The notes below the pieces were generated by a model. The model had not been told where the DNA came from and did not search any database. It saw only the letters and a program-made list of their open reading frames with translations. The translations under genes were made by a program, and so were the position numbers. From Carallia brachiata (lineage: Eukaryota; Streptophyta; Magnoliopsida; Malpighiales; Rhizophoraceae), in NCBI GenBank assembly GCA_021464245.1, contig JADCRB010000016.1, forward strand, positions 15,632,588 through 15,696,587: 64,000 nt of DNA, written 5' to 3'. Below are positions 37,933 through 49,983 of this stretch, piece after piece (positions within the stretch are counted from its first letter, which is position 1; every line of letters starts with the position of its first letter).

Positions 37933-40900
37933 TCAACCCCATCGAACGATTGCAGAACCCCATGTTAGACCAGCTCCAAAACCTGCAGCTGCAATGGTGT
38001 GGCCTGACTTCACCTTGCCACTTCGAACAGCTTCATCCAATGCCAGTGGAATGGAGGCTGCGCTTGTGTTGCCATAATTTGCCAGGTTCGATATGACCCT
38101 TTCTGTTGGGATTTCTAAACGTGTAGCTGCCGCATCAATGATCCTTTGGTTCGCCTGCAGAAAAATTATCTCTGTTATATCTTCATCTGAGTACATTGGT
38201 ATGGTGATTTGTATGTTTTAGGACCCTTCAAAAGAAGATTTACTTTTGGCAATCATCTCATAGTTGGTTGTTAACTTCATAGTTTCCATACATTGTGAAA
38301 CTATCTAATGTACTGCATATGCAGTCTGATAGTGCAAATTACCTAGCTTTCATAAATCATTAATATATAACATCCCCCATCATGGGGTTGGGTGATGGTG
38401 CGGGTGTGGTTTCACAACTTGCCTCATGTGTCTCTTATATCACATCACAAATCTTAGATGTTGGTTGGGAAGAAGGGGATGTAATTAGCCCAGTTCCTCA
38501 ACCACCCATCACACACTATTAACTATGAGAACTTTGCTAAACACCGAATAATCAACTTGGTGGTGGAATCATATGTATCGTTTTATTTTGTGATAATGAG
38601 ATCCAGAGACAACAGAGCAACGATCAACAAACTCGAATCCCGCAGTAGAACTCCAAGTGCTTAGGATGTCTCTTTAGAAAGCATTGTAATATTATCCTCG
38701 TATGTAAAAAGTTTATGCACAGACCTGGTGAAGAAGTAACCAATCAATGTTAGTTCCAGTCAGACCAGCCTTTTTTAGAGCAGCCTCTATAGACTGGGGC
38801 ACGCATCGCACAGCAAAGCGAAAGACCTCTTTTCCATTCATTTGAATGCAGGAATACGAGATGCGTTTAGGAGGGAAGCCTAAAACTGAACCATTGGAGC
38901 CTAACACATGATCTGCTTCATTTTCTTTGATGGATGCATTTAAATGTCTGCACAAAGCATGCACAATAAGATTGCTGGCAGATAGGATAACACGGTTTGC
39001 TTACTAAGGAATAATAACCAACAGATACCTTAGACCATCACCATCACTATGCAGGTCAAAACTAAACAAGCCATCGTCCTCACTATCACAGGCCTGCATA
39101 ATCATGAAATGTGAGATAAAAGGAGAAGAGAAACATCATTAAAACAAGAAGACAGAAAACATCAAAACTCAGCATCCCAAATAACAATTAAATATTAAGG
39201 ACAAGAACAAAATCAAGCATTAAACGTCCGAAGCAAAGGCAGATCCATAGACATGCGTGCAGATAGTCCAAAACTCCAACCATAATTTTCAAGAAAAAGA
39301 CTAAAATGTAACGCACTGGGCTACAATCCAACATAAGAAGCCATTGAAATACCTGCAGTAGTACAGCGCCAGCAGCATCCCCAAAGAGAATGCAGGTGCC
39401 TCTATCAGCCCAGTCAACATATCGAGAAAGAACATCAGCACCGATTACTAACACATTTTGAAATGCACCTCCTACAAGTGTGATAAGCGCTAAATCAGTT
39501 TTGGGAACCTGGGAGCTTCAGTGAAGGCTTATAACAGCAAAAGCAACAACTTGTTACCCCTAATGTGACAAGCAGCTGAGACTAGACCCAACACAAATCC
39601 ACTACAAGCAGCTGTAATATCATAAGCCAAAGGATTTCGTTTGCAGCCCAATGCTCTTTGAATCTAGAAATTCAGATAATAAAGGTAATAAATAAAATTT
39701 CTATGTGCAAAGCAGACTTGAAGAACCATGAATTCGTGCAGCTAAGCATCAAGGATGGAATTATCATATATATCTCCAGAAATGTAAATCTTCCTATGGA
39801 GGAATACCTGAGGAGCACTACCAAAAAGATCCTCTGGTGTGGATGTGCACAACAATACCATGTCAACATCATCGGGATCAACTTCTGCCATCTGTAAAGC
39901 TTTGCTTGCTGCCTCTGTAGCTAGAGAAGTCAGGCTATCTTTTCCTGAAACATAATGAACAGAATCAAGTAATTAACTGCTTGCATAAAAACATTTTCTA
40001 GAATAAAATCATGTTCTCTTTATGGAATCTTTCCTTCCTTGCTTTCCCTGTCTGTGTATCTTAGCATTTTCGTTAATTATTTTTTCCGCTTGAATTGAGT
40101 GAATCTGGGGTTCTTTGTTGTCTCTAAATCTTGAAACTGGGTTATGAGCCAAATTCGGCCACTTTTCTCTCTTCTAGGTGGCTTAATCATAGATGGTAAA
40201 CTTACCCTTGCTGCGAAGGTTTTTTTACGAGAAGGTGAACTAAAAATTTATGATTGAGCCAGTGATACTAAAAAGAAAAGGCATCACAAGCACTCTCCAG
40301 CTACTAAAAAGACAGTCTGTACACACCATCTAGAGATCACAGTTAAGCCTCTCACCTTCCCCTCTACAAACAACTGCTTCATAGAGAACAAAATCAGCAT
40401 CTGAAATTATGAAGCATAAACAGAAAAAACAGAGTCTTCGACATTTATGGTCTGGCAACAATAAGTCGAAATCCATTTGCAGATATTTGACCCTACTAGC
40501 ATTCTGGTAATCAGGATGCCTGAGTAACTTATTCATCAGACATCACCATCCCAGTTTAATATGACAAGTACAATCCCACCAATCTCAAAGTCATTATGGT
40601 GAATTCTGTACTATAATTAAGAGGCTAGGCCATAAAGCGAACCAGAAAAGCCAAAAAATTGGCAGCCATCCAACATAGGATATCAAATTGATCTGAAATG
40701 AAAAACTGAACCTGTAAGGACTCTTCGATTCCGAATCCCAGTGCGGACAGATATCCATTCATCAGAGGTATCAACGATTTTTGCAAGATCATCATTTGAA
40801 ATCTGAAGACTCGGTACTGCTGAACCACATCCAATTAACTTGCAGCCTTTACTAACAAGCCTGTTGAAAAAAAGTTTTTAATTTACATATTTACAAAAAG

Positions 40901-41717
40901 CATTAAACAGGAATAAGATTCTCAGCTCTAAAACAAGTTGTAGAACCATAATGTCTGATACAACATTCATACTCAAGCTATGGAGAGTTAGCAAAACTTG
41001 ACTTCTTTGGAAAATATAATAAGATAGCCACACGTAAGAATTGGTTAGGTAAAGGATAAACTTCATCCAAAGAATCACTCATTTGACAGCAAAGTAAGCT
41101 TTGGTTCAGTTAAAAATCCTTTCTGTGACCAGCTCAAGTCAAACTTCTCCAATACCAACTTTAAAAGAAATGCTAGGAAAGCTAGCCGCCCCAAAAAGTA
41201 AGTTACTTTCAGATGAAACAGTAAACACATTCAACACGCTGTAAACCATATTCAACTTTAACTTGACATAACATCATACTATCTCTCACCCCCAAGTATT
41301 AACTCTTAGTTCTTATGCACGAAGCTTTCTCACTTTCAACAAAGAATCCCTCCCGTCACTTCCAAAAGTTAATACCTAGTCCATGCACAATCTTCAGATA
41401 AATTTCGGCTTCGTTCAATAAACAAGCAGACTATTTTGAAGCAGAGATCCAGCAACAAAACCCACATGCATTAATGACCCATTTGCAATTCAGTAAAAAC
41501 AAAAAAAAATTGATCCAATCACCAAAAATAAGTACCTGGGAATTCGAGATTGAGAAGGAGAAACCTTCTCTGCACCTTCAGTGGCGCTGGAGCACACAAC
41601 CCACCTGAATATTCTCTCACTGGAGCAAAAACCAGATCCAAAATTCCCTATTGAAGGTTGAATCCTCCTCCTTAGGCTTGGAACTGAAGGATTAAGGAAC
41701 CCAGATGCGTTTGCCAT
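37933..41717 (-). CDS. KASIII: 3-oxoacyl-[acyl-carrier-protein] synthase III, chloroplastic (KAS III)
   Basis: Condenses acetyl-CoA with malonyl-ACP, the first step of plastid fatty-acid synthesis. Eight exons join to 400 aa: 41717-41536, 40860-40712, 39944-39808, 39663-39558, 39471-39353, 39093-39029, 38947-38725 and 38154-37933. The start is ATG 41717. The first 60 or so residues are Ser/Arg-rich and poor in acids ([18 protein letters not shown]...), a plastid transit peptide. The catalytic triad is C176 (TAACSGF), H326 (LLLHQANQR) and N356 (NYGNTSAAS). The GAGLTWG glycine segment near the C-terminus is intact. Length matches the roughly 400 aa of plant FabH-type enzymes. All splice sites are canonical and phases agree, so the gene looks functional. 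Arabidopsis counterpart At1g62640 (from memory). Confidence 0.96.
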
Positions 41718-42474
41718 CTAAACAATCACTGTTATCCCTTTTATACCAAAAATACAAATCAACCTTTGTTTTGTTGTTGTGGGGAAATACAGAAAGGAGA
41801 GATCTTTAAACTGTTGCTCATAAATGATAGAGATTATGGTTGTGATTTTAAGGAAATGAGCGAAAAAACAATAGAAATTAACGGACAACAAGCAGAAAGA
41901 GACACCCAGATTCAAGGTTTAGTGTCTAACAATGAAACTGAAAAGTTGGGGGGGCGATGATGCCAATCCAATTTGAGGAAAGTCCTATGCTTTCTATCTC
42001 TTCTACACATCTCTCTCTACCTATCTCTTATTCATTGAGTTCATCAGCCATGTTTAAACTTTGACTTGCTGCCCAGAAATTTGGATTTTGTGGATTGATA
42101 CAATCGAAGTTGTTGTAGGGAGCAATCACTCACCATTCAACAGGCTTATTTGTTGCAAGGCTACTACGAGGAGTGGAGTTTAGTAATTTCCAGCGGCTGG
42201 CGACAGATGTTGTTTTTTAAGGCTACGTGGCTGGCTTTCGTTTGGTGGGAGGATTTTTTATTTTTGTTACAGAAGGAGGCCAGAGAGCTAAAAAGAGAGA
42301 AGTTTTACACCATCAAACTACGGGCCATTAGACCCCAATAAGAGGATTCGTGTTTTTGGAAACTGGCTTCTTGTGGGAATGCTTTTTTGGGTTTAGAAGG
42401 TTAAGCCTCACACTAATAATTTGTTAGGATGGTTGAAAAATTATAAAATAAAAGATTATAAAAAAATAAAATAA

Positions 42475-42722
42475 TTTAAATTGATAAAAAAATTGTGAGA
42501 AATAAAATAATTAAAAAAAATAAATAATAATTTGTGAAAGAAAAAATTATATAAAATAAAGGTTATTTGAATTAATGAGAAAGTTGTGAAAAAAAAAATA
42601 ATTAAAAAATAAATAAATAATAATTTATAAGAGAAAAAGTTGTGAAAAAATAATATTATTTGAATTAATTAGAAAGTTGCAAAAAAAAATTATTAGAAAA
42701 TAATAAGGTAATGATGATATTT
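42475..42722. repeat. AT-rich tandem repeat, about 2.7 units of 92 bp
   Basis: Units start near 42475, 42566 and 42659 with TTTAAATTGAT / TTTGAATTAAT / TTTGAATTAAT, then an AGAAAGTTGTGAAAAA-like stretch and an AATAAATAATAATTT stretch. The block sits between ends resembling TAGGxTG...TTTG, so it may be the interior of a small hAT-like element (about 42425-42786). Confidence 0.55.
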
Positions 42723-42819
42723 TTTGATTAAAATTTTCAAATTATTTTCTTTTTTAATTAAAATTATACAAATCAAACACACCCTAAATTACAATGTTTT
42801 GTTGACCCGAATGGTATTA

Positions 42820-43075
42820 TTTGCAAGTAGTTTGAGGTAGTAGTTTGAGTGGTAATCTAATGTGTATTGTACATTATTAATTCAAGTTTGAATCTCTGCG
42901 TTGGCATTTACTCTTCTTATTTCAATATATGAGTTTCATTTCCTAATCATTAGGTTTGCAGGATTGGTGGACTAATTGTTCGATATTAAATTTGGTAATC
43001 ACTGTAATCTATTATAGTGGAATCACGTTCGAGTCTATTAGTATTCAGATAGTAAATTCTCTTTATGAAGAGATT
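42820..43075. repeat. Dispersed SINE-like repeat, copy 2
   Basis: Diverged copy of 31745-31985. AGTTTGAGTGGTAATCTAAT… leads to AAGTTTGAATCTCTGCGTTGG, then later TCACGTTCGAGTCTATTAG and TTCAGATAG. It lacks the GC-rich middle of copy 1. Confidence 0.5.
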
Positions 43076-43324
43076 GAATGAAAATATTAATGAGTGACAT
43101 TAATTTTGATACGATGACCAATGTATTTGTAAATATATTTTTTTTTTGTTATTCAAAAAAATCATATTATTTGTAAATAAATTACGTTTTTTTTTTTTTT
43201 TGTGGTTGATAAAAAATAACAAGTCTCAATCTTTCAGTTATAACCTGCAACCTGATTTTTCGCATAAAAGTACGAGTCAATTAAATAAACCAATCCCTCT
43301 GCTTAAACTTGCACAACAATGAAT

Positions 43325-43610
43325 CAGAAAAACCTGTGGGTGAGTAGACACCATGACATATAAAATAGCTTGATGAATTGGTTGAGAATCCGTCTCAATA
43401 GCCACTCTCTGAAATCCCTTCAAGCAAAACATGGACTTTGATAAATACTCCAAAGCTCAGTTACAAACATAGAGACGACGCCAATATTATGAACGAAAAT
43501 CGCTACAAAATGATCGCGAGCGGCAGCTCGCGCTCTCGCTAATCCTAGACTACCCTTCACAGCAGCATCTGAATTATTTTTTACCTAGCTTCCAACTAAT
43601 CAAAAAGCCG
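43325..43610 (-). pseudogene. LINE-type RNase H relic, frameshifted
   Basis: Minus-strand translation near 43600-43440 reads NSDAAVKGSLGLA, then ARDHFVAIFVHNIG and FVTELWSIYQ. After a stop and frame change it reads KGFQRVAIETDSQPIHQ. This order (N-x-D-A, RDHxGx-xxx-xNIG, AELWxxxxGL, GxxxVxIExDS) is the RVT_3 RNase H found at the end of plant LINE polyproteins. Frameshifts and stops make it inactive. Confidence 0.65.
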
Positions 43611-44813
43611 TTCTTGGATTGTATGAATGAATGCTTGCTAAGTCCCCATTTTTTTTTTTATCATTAGGAGAATTCGAAGTATTTTTGCTTTTGCATGATT
43701 TTTTAAGATGGGAGTTTGAAATTTTTACTAAAAAAATTAGATAGACACGAGAATTGAAAATAAATAGTAGTCATAAATTCGCATCGTTAAATTATTTAAT
43801 TCTCGTATTCATATAATATAATTTAAATTTTTAATGCCTCTTAGATGGAAGTCTTAACCAAGATGACATTTTAAGTATTTTTTTTTTTAAACTGAAGTTG
43901 AGAGCAAGATGTAATTTTGCGTAAAATTTAAGATTTAAGTTTTAAATCTCATTTTAAATTTTAAATTTTAAGTTTAATCGTTACTAGGCTATAACTGTTA
44001 CCAACATTAATTTAACCATTGGAAGAAAAGAAGCAATATTTTCCTTTCTCAAACATTCTTCTATTTTTGTAAGATTATGTAAGGTTATGTACCCTTAAAA
44101 TTGTGCAGTTGATCCAAAGATACTTTCAATGTGAATACTGAAAAACTTTGCACACTTTGTCTATTTCTCTTGACCAATGCGAAGTTAGATGGGTCTGTTT
44201 AGCTGAAAGTTTCATTTCTTGCTTTTGTGCAATTGTACTTAGTGGATAGTCAACATATTATAATCAATTGTAACACATTTTCCTCTGTTATAACGCTTTA
44301 TTTGGTTAAGTTGTTGTTGATCCTATGTGATTTGTTGGATCGGTTGGGAAATGTCAGAATAAAAATTCCAGCTAGCCCCCAAGTCTCTATTAATTAATTG
44401 GAAACGTACTATAGTAGCTTAGATAAAAACAAAGAAGACCAAATAATGCTGACAAGGAACGTGATCATCTTACAGTTCTAAAGGATGAAATGAAATTGGC
44501 GTACAATTGTACTATAACAGGGATAAAAAGGTAATAAATTAGAGAGAAATAACAAATCGAACTTGTTTATTTGTTATTATTTCCTTGGTTTTCTGGGAAA
44601 ACACGTTAGACCTTACTTGACACTGCAAACAATTAATTTTATATATATCTAATTAAAAAAATAAATTCCAAAAATAAATTATAGAGATTCCACATACATG
44701 GAAAAGAAAATACTCTAAAGTGCTGAAATTCTACCCGCGGGTTAGTACTTCAAAGCTCGAGCCAATTGTTGAGCAGTATGAAAATGCGAGAAATTGGAGA
44801 TGGAAGGGTAACA

Positions 44814-44861
44814 TAAGACCAAAAACTTTGGTTAAAAAAAAAAAACGTAAGACCAAAAACT
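44814..44861 (+). mobile_element. Poly(A)-core micro-insertion with target duplication
   Basis: A perfect 14-base direct repeat, TAAGACCAAAAACT (44814-44827 and 44848-44861), flanks 20 bases: ttggtt, poly(A), cg. TTTGGTTAAAA also occurs in the insertion at 62597, and TTTGGTCAAAA ends the candidate retroelement at 60650, which hints at one source family. Confidence 0.65.
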
Positions 44862-46048
44862 ATGGGTGCTATGGGTGGTTTGAAAATGTGTACTTGGGAG
44901 TGCATTTTAATAAAATTTGATGATTTTCGCACTCTAATTAGGAATTAAGATCATGGGTCATGGCCATGTGGTCAACAGGTTGGTGGGCGGTGCTGGTCAC
45001 GCTACATTATAGCGGCGGAGCGACGAGATTGACCCTTTGTGAAGCCTGTAAGAGGGTGATAATGAACCATTGTCCACCCATGGTCCATACCACCAAGCAT
45101 GTTTGTTGCAAGTATTAAACCTTGGTTTTAGTGGACTGAGTTTACACAGAAACTACTACTTGAAAACTATTGGATATAAGTTGATTTATCTTTTATCTAA
45201 CTGTGGTGTTAATAATCTGAAACCTTTATTGCGATCACTGATTAAACCTTTTATTTGGAAAACAGCGCTAGTGAGAAGATTTGAACTCCAGGTAATACGA
45301 AGGCAAATACGTCGAATCGCCAATGAGACTACTTTCTCAGACGGTGATTGAGCCAGAATCTGAATCTCTCATTTTTCAAAGTATGCATTCAATGACCGTA
45401 ATATGTAATTGTAAGCCATGAACAGCTGGGTCAACATAGTTGTCGAGGTACACAAACTTGTAAACCTAAACTTGATGGACATTTTTATAGAATTGATTAT
45501 ATTTCCATTTGTAGTTGAAGTATCCTAATTAATTTGTTCATTTCAGGATGACTTAAAATGACCTTTCCAATGCCACTCATGTGGTTTGCCCTTTGTATTT
45601 GCCAAACACTTATTTATGGAACGTGGGTTTTACAGCTGCAATCAAACCATCAAACAGATCCTACGATGACATGATGAAACTAGAGAGACAAAACAAGCAT
45701 GTTCATTGATCAGTCAAGTTCTGGGGTGAAGACCCAAATGCATCTTAGGGGACAAGTAGTGGAGTTAGTCAACTATGACGAATGAACGTTAGATTCGCAA
45801 TTTGCAAGACAAAAAGGTTAAGAGGTGTCAAGTTAAGACCTAACATCAACCCTTGCCTAAGTCAGCGCAATGACTAAATGACAATATGTGATATCATAAA
45901 GGTAATTAACGCGTATTTTAAGAATGTAGCTCAATCTAATATTTATAACCAAGTAAATATACCAACATTATCGTTCTAAGATACACTGAGTGTGTTTGGT
46001 ACATGGTAAACAGAAATTCAAGGTAAGTATGTCCATTAAAGTTTATGT

Positions 46049-46122
46049 TCTACAAAGTATGTTCCAGGTATAGTCCTCGACAAAGTATGTTCTAGGTATA
46101 GTCTTCTACAAAATATTCTCCC
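46049..46122. repeat. 28-bp tandem repeat, 2.6 copies
   Basis: Units at 46049-46076 and 46077-46104 (TCxACAAAGTATGTTCxAGG…) differ at a few positions; a partial third unit follows. About 480 bases downstream of the FMO-1 stop. Confidence 0.8.
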
Positions 46123-46549
46123 TTACCGTACTTGTTCTTCGGGCCCGGAGGTCTGTTCTGAAATTTTCCGTAACATTCATTTTTCTCCTGGGTGTTTTGC
46201 AACCAAAAATTCAAGGTAAGTATGTTTATTATTGCAACATAATTGAGGTGAAATATAGAGATGGAGCCTAGAGGAGACATGCCATGTCTGACATGGTGTT
46301 TAAAGTGAACTATACTTGACGACGACACGTCGTTTGTGGGGTACAATGACATTTTGTTCTATGGCATATTTGCATTCCAACCCAACATTAAAATGTCAAT
46401 CAGACTTGTGTTTCTTATTTTGGGCTGATATAGGTATTGCCAATATATGGGTTTATCCTTTCAATTATTCATATACAGGTTGGAATCCTTAAGTTAAGAG
46501 AATCCGGGTGAAGTCTGTTTGTTGAAGTCCTCAAAGGCTTGCTAGACCT

Positions 46550-46737
46550 AAGTGGCCATCCTGCCATTCATCATGATATGTATACGGCCGAACTTGCGCG
46601 TTCTTAAGGGCTTTGCAGGCCTTCAATTTTATGGCTTGCAATTAAGTGGTCATCCTGCCAATCATCACGATATGTATACGGCCGAACTTTCAGATTCTGT
46701 AGGGTTTTGTAGGCCACTAATTTTCTCCATTCTTCAA
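46550..46737. repeat. 94-bp tandem duplication at the 3' end of FMO-1
   Basis: 46550-46643 and 46644-46737 are diverged copies; both contain CGATATGTATACGGCCGAACT-like and TAGGGxTTTGxAGGCC-like strings. The right copy is coding ([14 protein letters not shown]). The left copy in its own frame would read RPYTYHDEWQDGH but is joined one base out of frame and supplies the stop codon. Confidence 0.85.
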
Positions 46738-49700
46738 AGCCAGGACACTGGCATTGATCAGCAAGCCAATTGGCGTAGTCCCACTGCAAATGTGATAACC
46801 AAAAAGAAAAAAGAACATTGTGGGGGATGGTAGGCTGCAGTAAAAAACTGGGAACAAAAACGATTGTAATTCCAGCAGGCCAATAGGGTAATTAAGTATG
46901 TTCTGTTGAGACACGGTGGTGATTGTGGAATGCTAGAAGACACCATTAAGTTCAGAACATATATTTTCAAATTGAACCTGCAAAAATAGTCCTTGTTAAG
47001 GATTTAGCAGCTAAAAAATGCGTTGTTTTAATAATTTGTAGCAAATTCATCACAGGGAACAAATGATGTCCTGGGAATCTTGTTAAAGCAGGATCTCTGG
47101 CTCGGAGCAAAGCTATATGTTGCAAAATGAACTATCAGCACTTAAGTGGAAGGAGTGACCGATCATTAGAAATACTAAGAATATGGAGAACTGATTTAAA
47201 AATGAAAAATGGTGACGGGTAAGCTTTTCAGACAGCATGATGCTCACCACATAGTTACCAATGTTATGTGTGTGTCGTTTAGGTACCCCAGAAACTTCAA
47301 GCATTGAGTAGAAGGCATTCACATCTTCCATCATTTCCTCACGTGATGGCAGTGGAATTCGGCCTGATAAAACACCAGCAATCCACTTGCTCTGGAGTTC
47401 AAACAGTGGGAAAGGTGGCACCTAGCACCATTCACATGCAAAAGATCATAGTTTCAGCAGGGAGGCTTGATTAGCAAATAGTGACAGAGTATTTAACTTG
47501 TTGCATATTAACCTTATATGCTATCCCAACAAAGGAAAGAAAAGGGGCCAGCGAAGGTGGGAAAATATGCTTGTATAGTGGCCCCACACGATTGTCATCC
47601 ACAGTTACAATGCCACTGGTGTTGAGGAAAGGATAGTGGTACTTGAACCTTAAGAATACGAACAACCATGAATTCAATATTTAGTAATTTACATTTCATT
47701 TATTGTTACCATAGCATTTCTGAAACTGATCTGGCATTCATAAAATAGTTTGTTCCTCAACCAAACCAAAGAAAAATCAAGTGAAAGTTACCCGGTACAG
47801 TGGATAATGGCATCAGCAAGTACAGCATTCCCATTTTGGAAAACTACTCTGCCATCTTCGTGAACACTTTCTATCTGCAAGATTCCAAAAGCACAAGCAC
47901 TCAAGACAGAGACATCTAACAGCATCGGTATCAAACAATTTACAGTGCTTCTCTCCTTCAAACTACAAAGTCTGAACTAGAGCAAGTCTATTACCATGGA
48001 ATGAATCCACACATTGTCAAGTCCAGGCTTTTTTTCATATGTATTATCTGCAACTGATCTAGATGCAGTATGGACCGCTTTGGCAACTCCAGCTATCTCA
48101 AAAGACAAGTCTGCAGCACTAGCTGAGCTCCCAATTAAAACAACAACCTGACCATGGGGAGAGCAGTGCATATGAAGATAGTTCCATTGTATTGCTATTG
48201 TCACGGATCTATGATATAACAATGAGAAACAATGTCAACCGTGTAGGTATGTGGATTTGGAGACAGAAAGCCGTAACTATGCCCAAAACATGCAAAAGAT
48301 TAGCTTCTACTACAACTTGCTGATATGAATACAGAGAATTTCAATTAAATCTTTTCACAATTCCCTTCCTGCGCATGAACGTTTGCATGCAGCAAAGGGA
48401 GCACCACAAGAGATAAAGCACGAGTGGATGAGTGCATATTTAGGCAGAAATTTCTTAGTTCAATGCATGAAATTTTCTTCTTTATGAAACATCTAAATAG
48501 GAAAGTCTTAACTCAAATCAGAATGAATAATACTTCTTAACTCAAATCAGAATGAATATATACTCTACAATCAATTATAAGCAGTACAATTGTCCACAGC
48601 AAATAGAAGATTTAATTGAAGTCCTAAAAGCGCAGTAACGTTGAACCAAAACCATTGAACAAAAAGACAGATTGGAAACAAGAGAAACAAAAAACTTCAC
48701 ATACCTGATCCCTGAAGGGCTCAGGAGTACGATAGTTATGGCTATGCATTTGCTTCCCAGGCCACAAATTGATGCCTACAAGGAAACATATACAGAGCTG
48801 AAACTAACCAAATACAAAGAGACATTTCACTTAGTTGCCCAATATACTGTGTCTGCCAACAATCTTGTTAAACTTTATGCCAGCAAATCTCAACAGCAGG
48901 AGCTCTTAATTTATCAATAAAATTAATCAAAAAGGTACATTGTTAATTGGGACACTAATAAAACACACTTACCGATAACAGACAAATATGACTCACTTAG
49001 ACCTAAAATTAATCAAATATAAATTAACAGCAGGAGCTCTTAATTTATTAATAAAGTTCGTATATAATAACACACTTAGACCTAATCTAATTACCGATAA
49101 CACATCAAATATGACTCAACCATCTAACTTTTACTTTTTTCTTTCTTTTTGTTACACCAGAGTTGATAGCCTAACGATAAGGGGAGGAGAGGGTGAGTGC
49201 CAGGTTCGAACCCTAGACCTTGGTGTTGGAGGCAGCGTTTGTCAACCATTTAAGTTAAGCCCGGTGCTCATCTAACTTTTACTTTACTACAAACTTCTAG
49301 TCTGTTCTAACAAGATTAACTCTTAACACTTTTTACCATGTTCTGAAAACCTACTTAATTTAGCTATTTAAGGATTTAATGGAAATCAGACAGATACCAG
49401 GTATTTCAGCAATACGAGGCTGAGTGTAATGTCCAGAGCAGACAACAACAGCATCAAAAAACTCAGTAACAACAAAAAGGCCATTGCCACCATAACCATC
49501 ACCATCATCAAGTTCAAGCCTTTTGCTTTTTGACTTGACCGTCCATTTCCCACTGCCATTAATCTCCACAGTAATAACTTCACACTCAAACCTCACCAAT
49601 TCTTCAATCCCAAACTCACTTGCAAACTCTTGCAAGTACAGCAACACCTCCCTGTGACCCGGGAACCTTCTCGGGTCTCTCGTTTTGCCTTTCCGGGTCA

Positions 49701-49983
49701 CAAATGGGAAGTCCAAGAAACCCATTGTTTCCCTCGGCAGGTTGGTCCGGAGGGACTCGTAGACGCTGGAATGGACGACGGGTCGACCCGGGTCTACGCC
49801 GAGAAGGTCCGATTCGACCTGAGAAGTGTACACCCAGGTGCCACCAACTTGGTCTCCTCTCTCAAAGACCACAACTTCGTGGCCCTCCCGTCGGAGCTCA
49901 CGCGCCGCCACGAGACCGGAGGCGCCGGCTCCGATCACTGCCACGTTGAGGGAACGGAGTTGATGATGGCATGATGGTGGCAT
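46604..49983 (-). CDS. Flavin-containing monooxygenase, FMO GS-OX-like (FMO-1)
   Basis: NADPH- and O2-dependent S- or N-oxygenase with FAD. Seven exons give 460 aa: 49983-49398, 48775-48705, 48147-47995, 47874-47792, 47648-47513, 47421-47248 and 46783-46604. The start is ATG 49983; the upstream in-frame codon is TTG. The FAD motif GAGASG lies at 18-23 and the FMO signature [11 protein letters not shown] at 200-210. The NADPH loop, GSSASAAD (225-232), carries Ala where its neighbour gene has Gly. HNI...[10 protein letters not shown] near the end is typical of this clade. The last residues ([10 protein letters not shown]) come from reading out of frame into a duplicated copy of the exon end. 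The best-known members oxidise methylthioalkyl glucosinolates in Brassicales; outside that order the substrate is unknown. Intron 1 contains a SINE. Same orientation as FMO-2. Confidence 0.9.
48506..48558. repeat. Tandem duplication in FMO-1 intron 2
   Basis: TCTTAACTCAAATCAGAATG plus four more bases occurs at 48506 and again at 48535 (period 29), without mismatch. Confidence 0.8.
48890..49120. repeat. About 135-bp tandem duplication in FMO-1 intron 1
   Basis: CAGCAGGAGCTCTTAATTTA occurs near 48894 and again near 49029. Each copy is followed by an ACACACTTA…/ACCGATAACA…AAATATGACTCA block. The blocks are slightly rearranged between copies. Confidence 0.7.
49138..49268 (-). mobile_element. tRNA-derived SINE with 17-bp target duplication, in FMO-1 intron 1
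   Basis: CATCTAACTTTTACTTT is identical at 49121-49137 and 49269-49285 and brackets a 131-bp element. On the minus strand it starts GAGCACCGGGCTTAACTTAA (A-box region). It has a B-box GGGTTCGAACCTGG at about 49201-49215 and ends in an A-rich tail, AACAAAAAGAAAGAAAAAA, next to the left duplication. The tail, tRNA boxes and perfect long duplication together make a SINE very likely. It is transcriptionally parallel to the host gene. Confidence 0.8.

Larger units (their letters stand above)
41718..46603. other. Intergenic region between KAS III and FMO-1
   Basis: 41718-42100 is the presumed KAS III leader and promoter. Beyond it: an AT-rich tandem repeat (42475-42722), the second SINE-like dispersed copy (42820-43075), an RNase H relic (43325-43610), a poly(A) micro-insertion (44814-44861) and a 28-bp tandem repeat (46049-46122). 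A 19-base string, AAATTCAAGGTAAGTATGT, occurs twice, near 46016 and 46209. No intact gene is recognised. Confidence 0.5.

Noticed and set aside
49620..49974. Plus-strand frames of 109 and 114 codons
   Set aside because: Antisense shadows of FMO-1 exon 1, caused by its high GC content.
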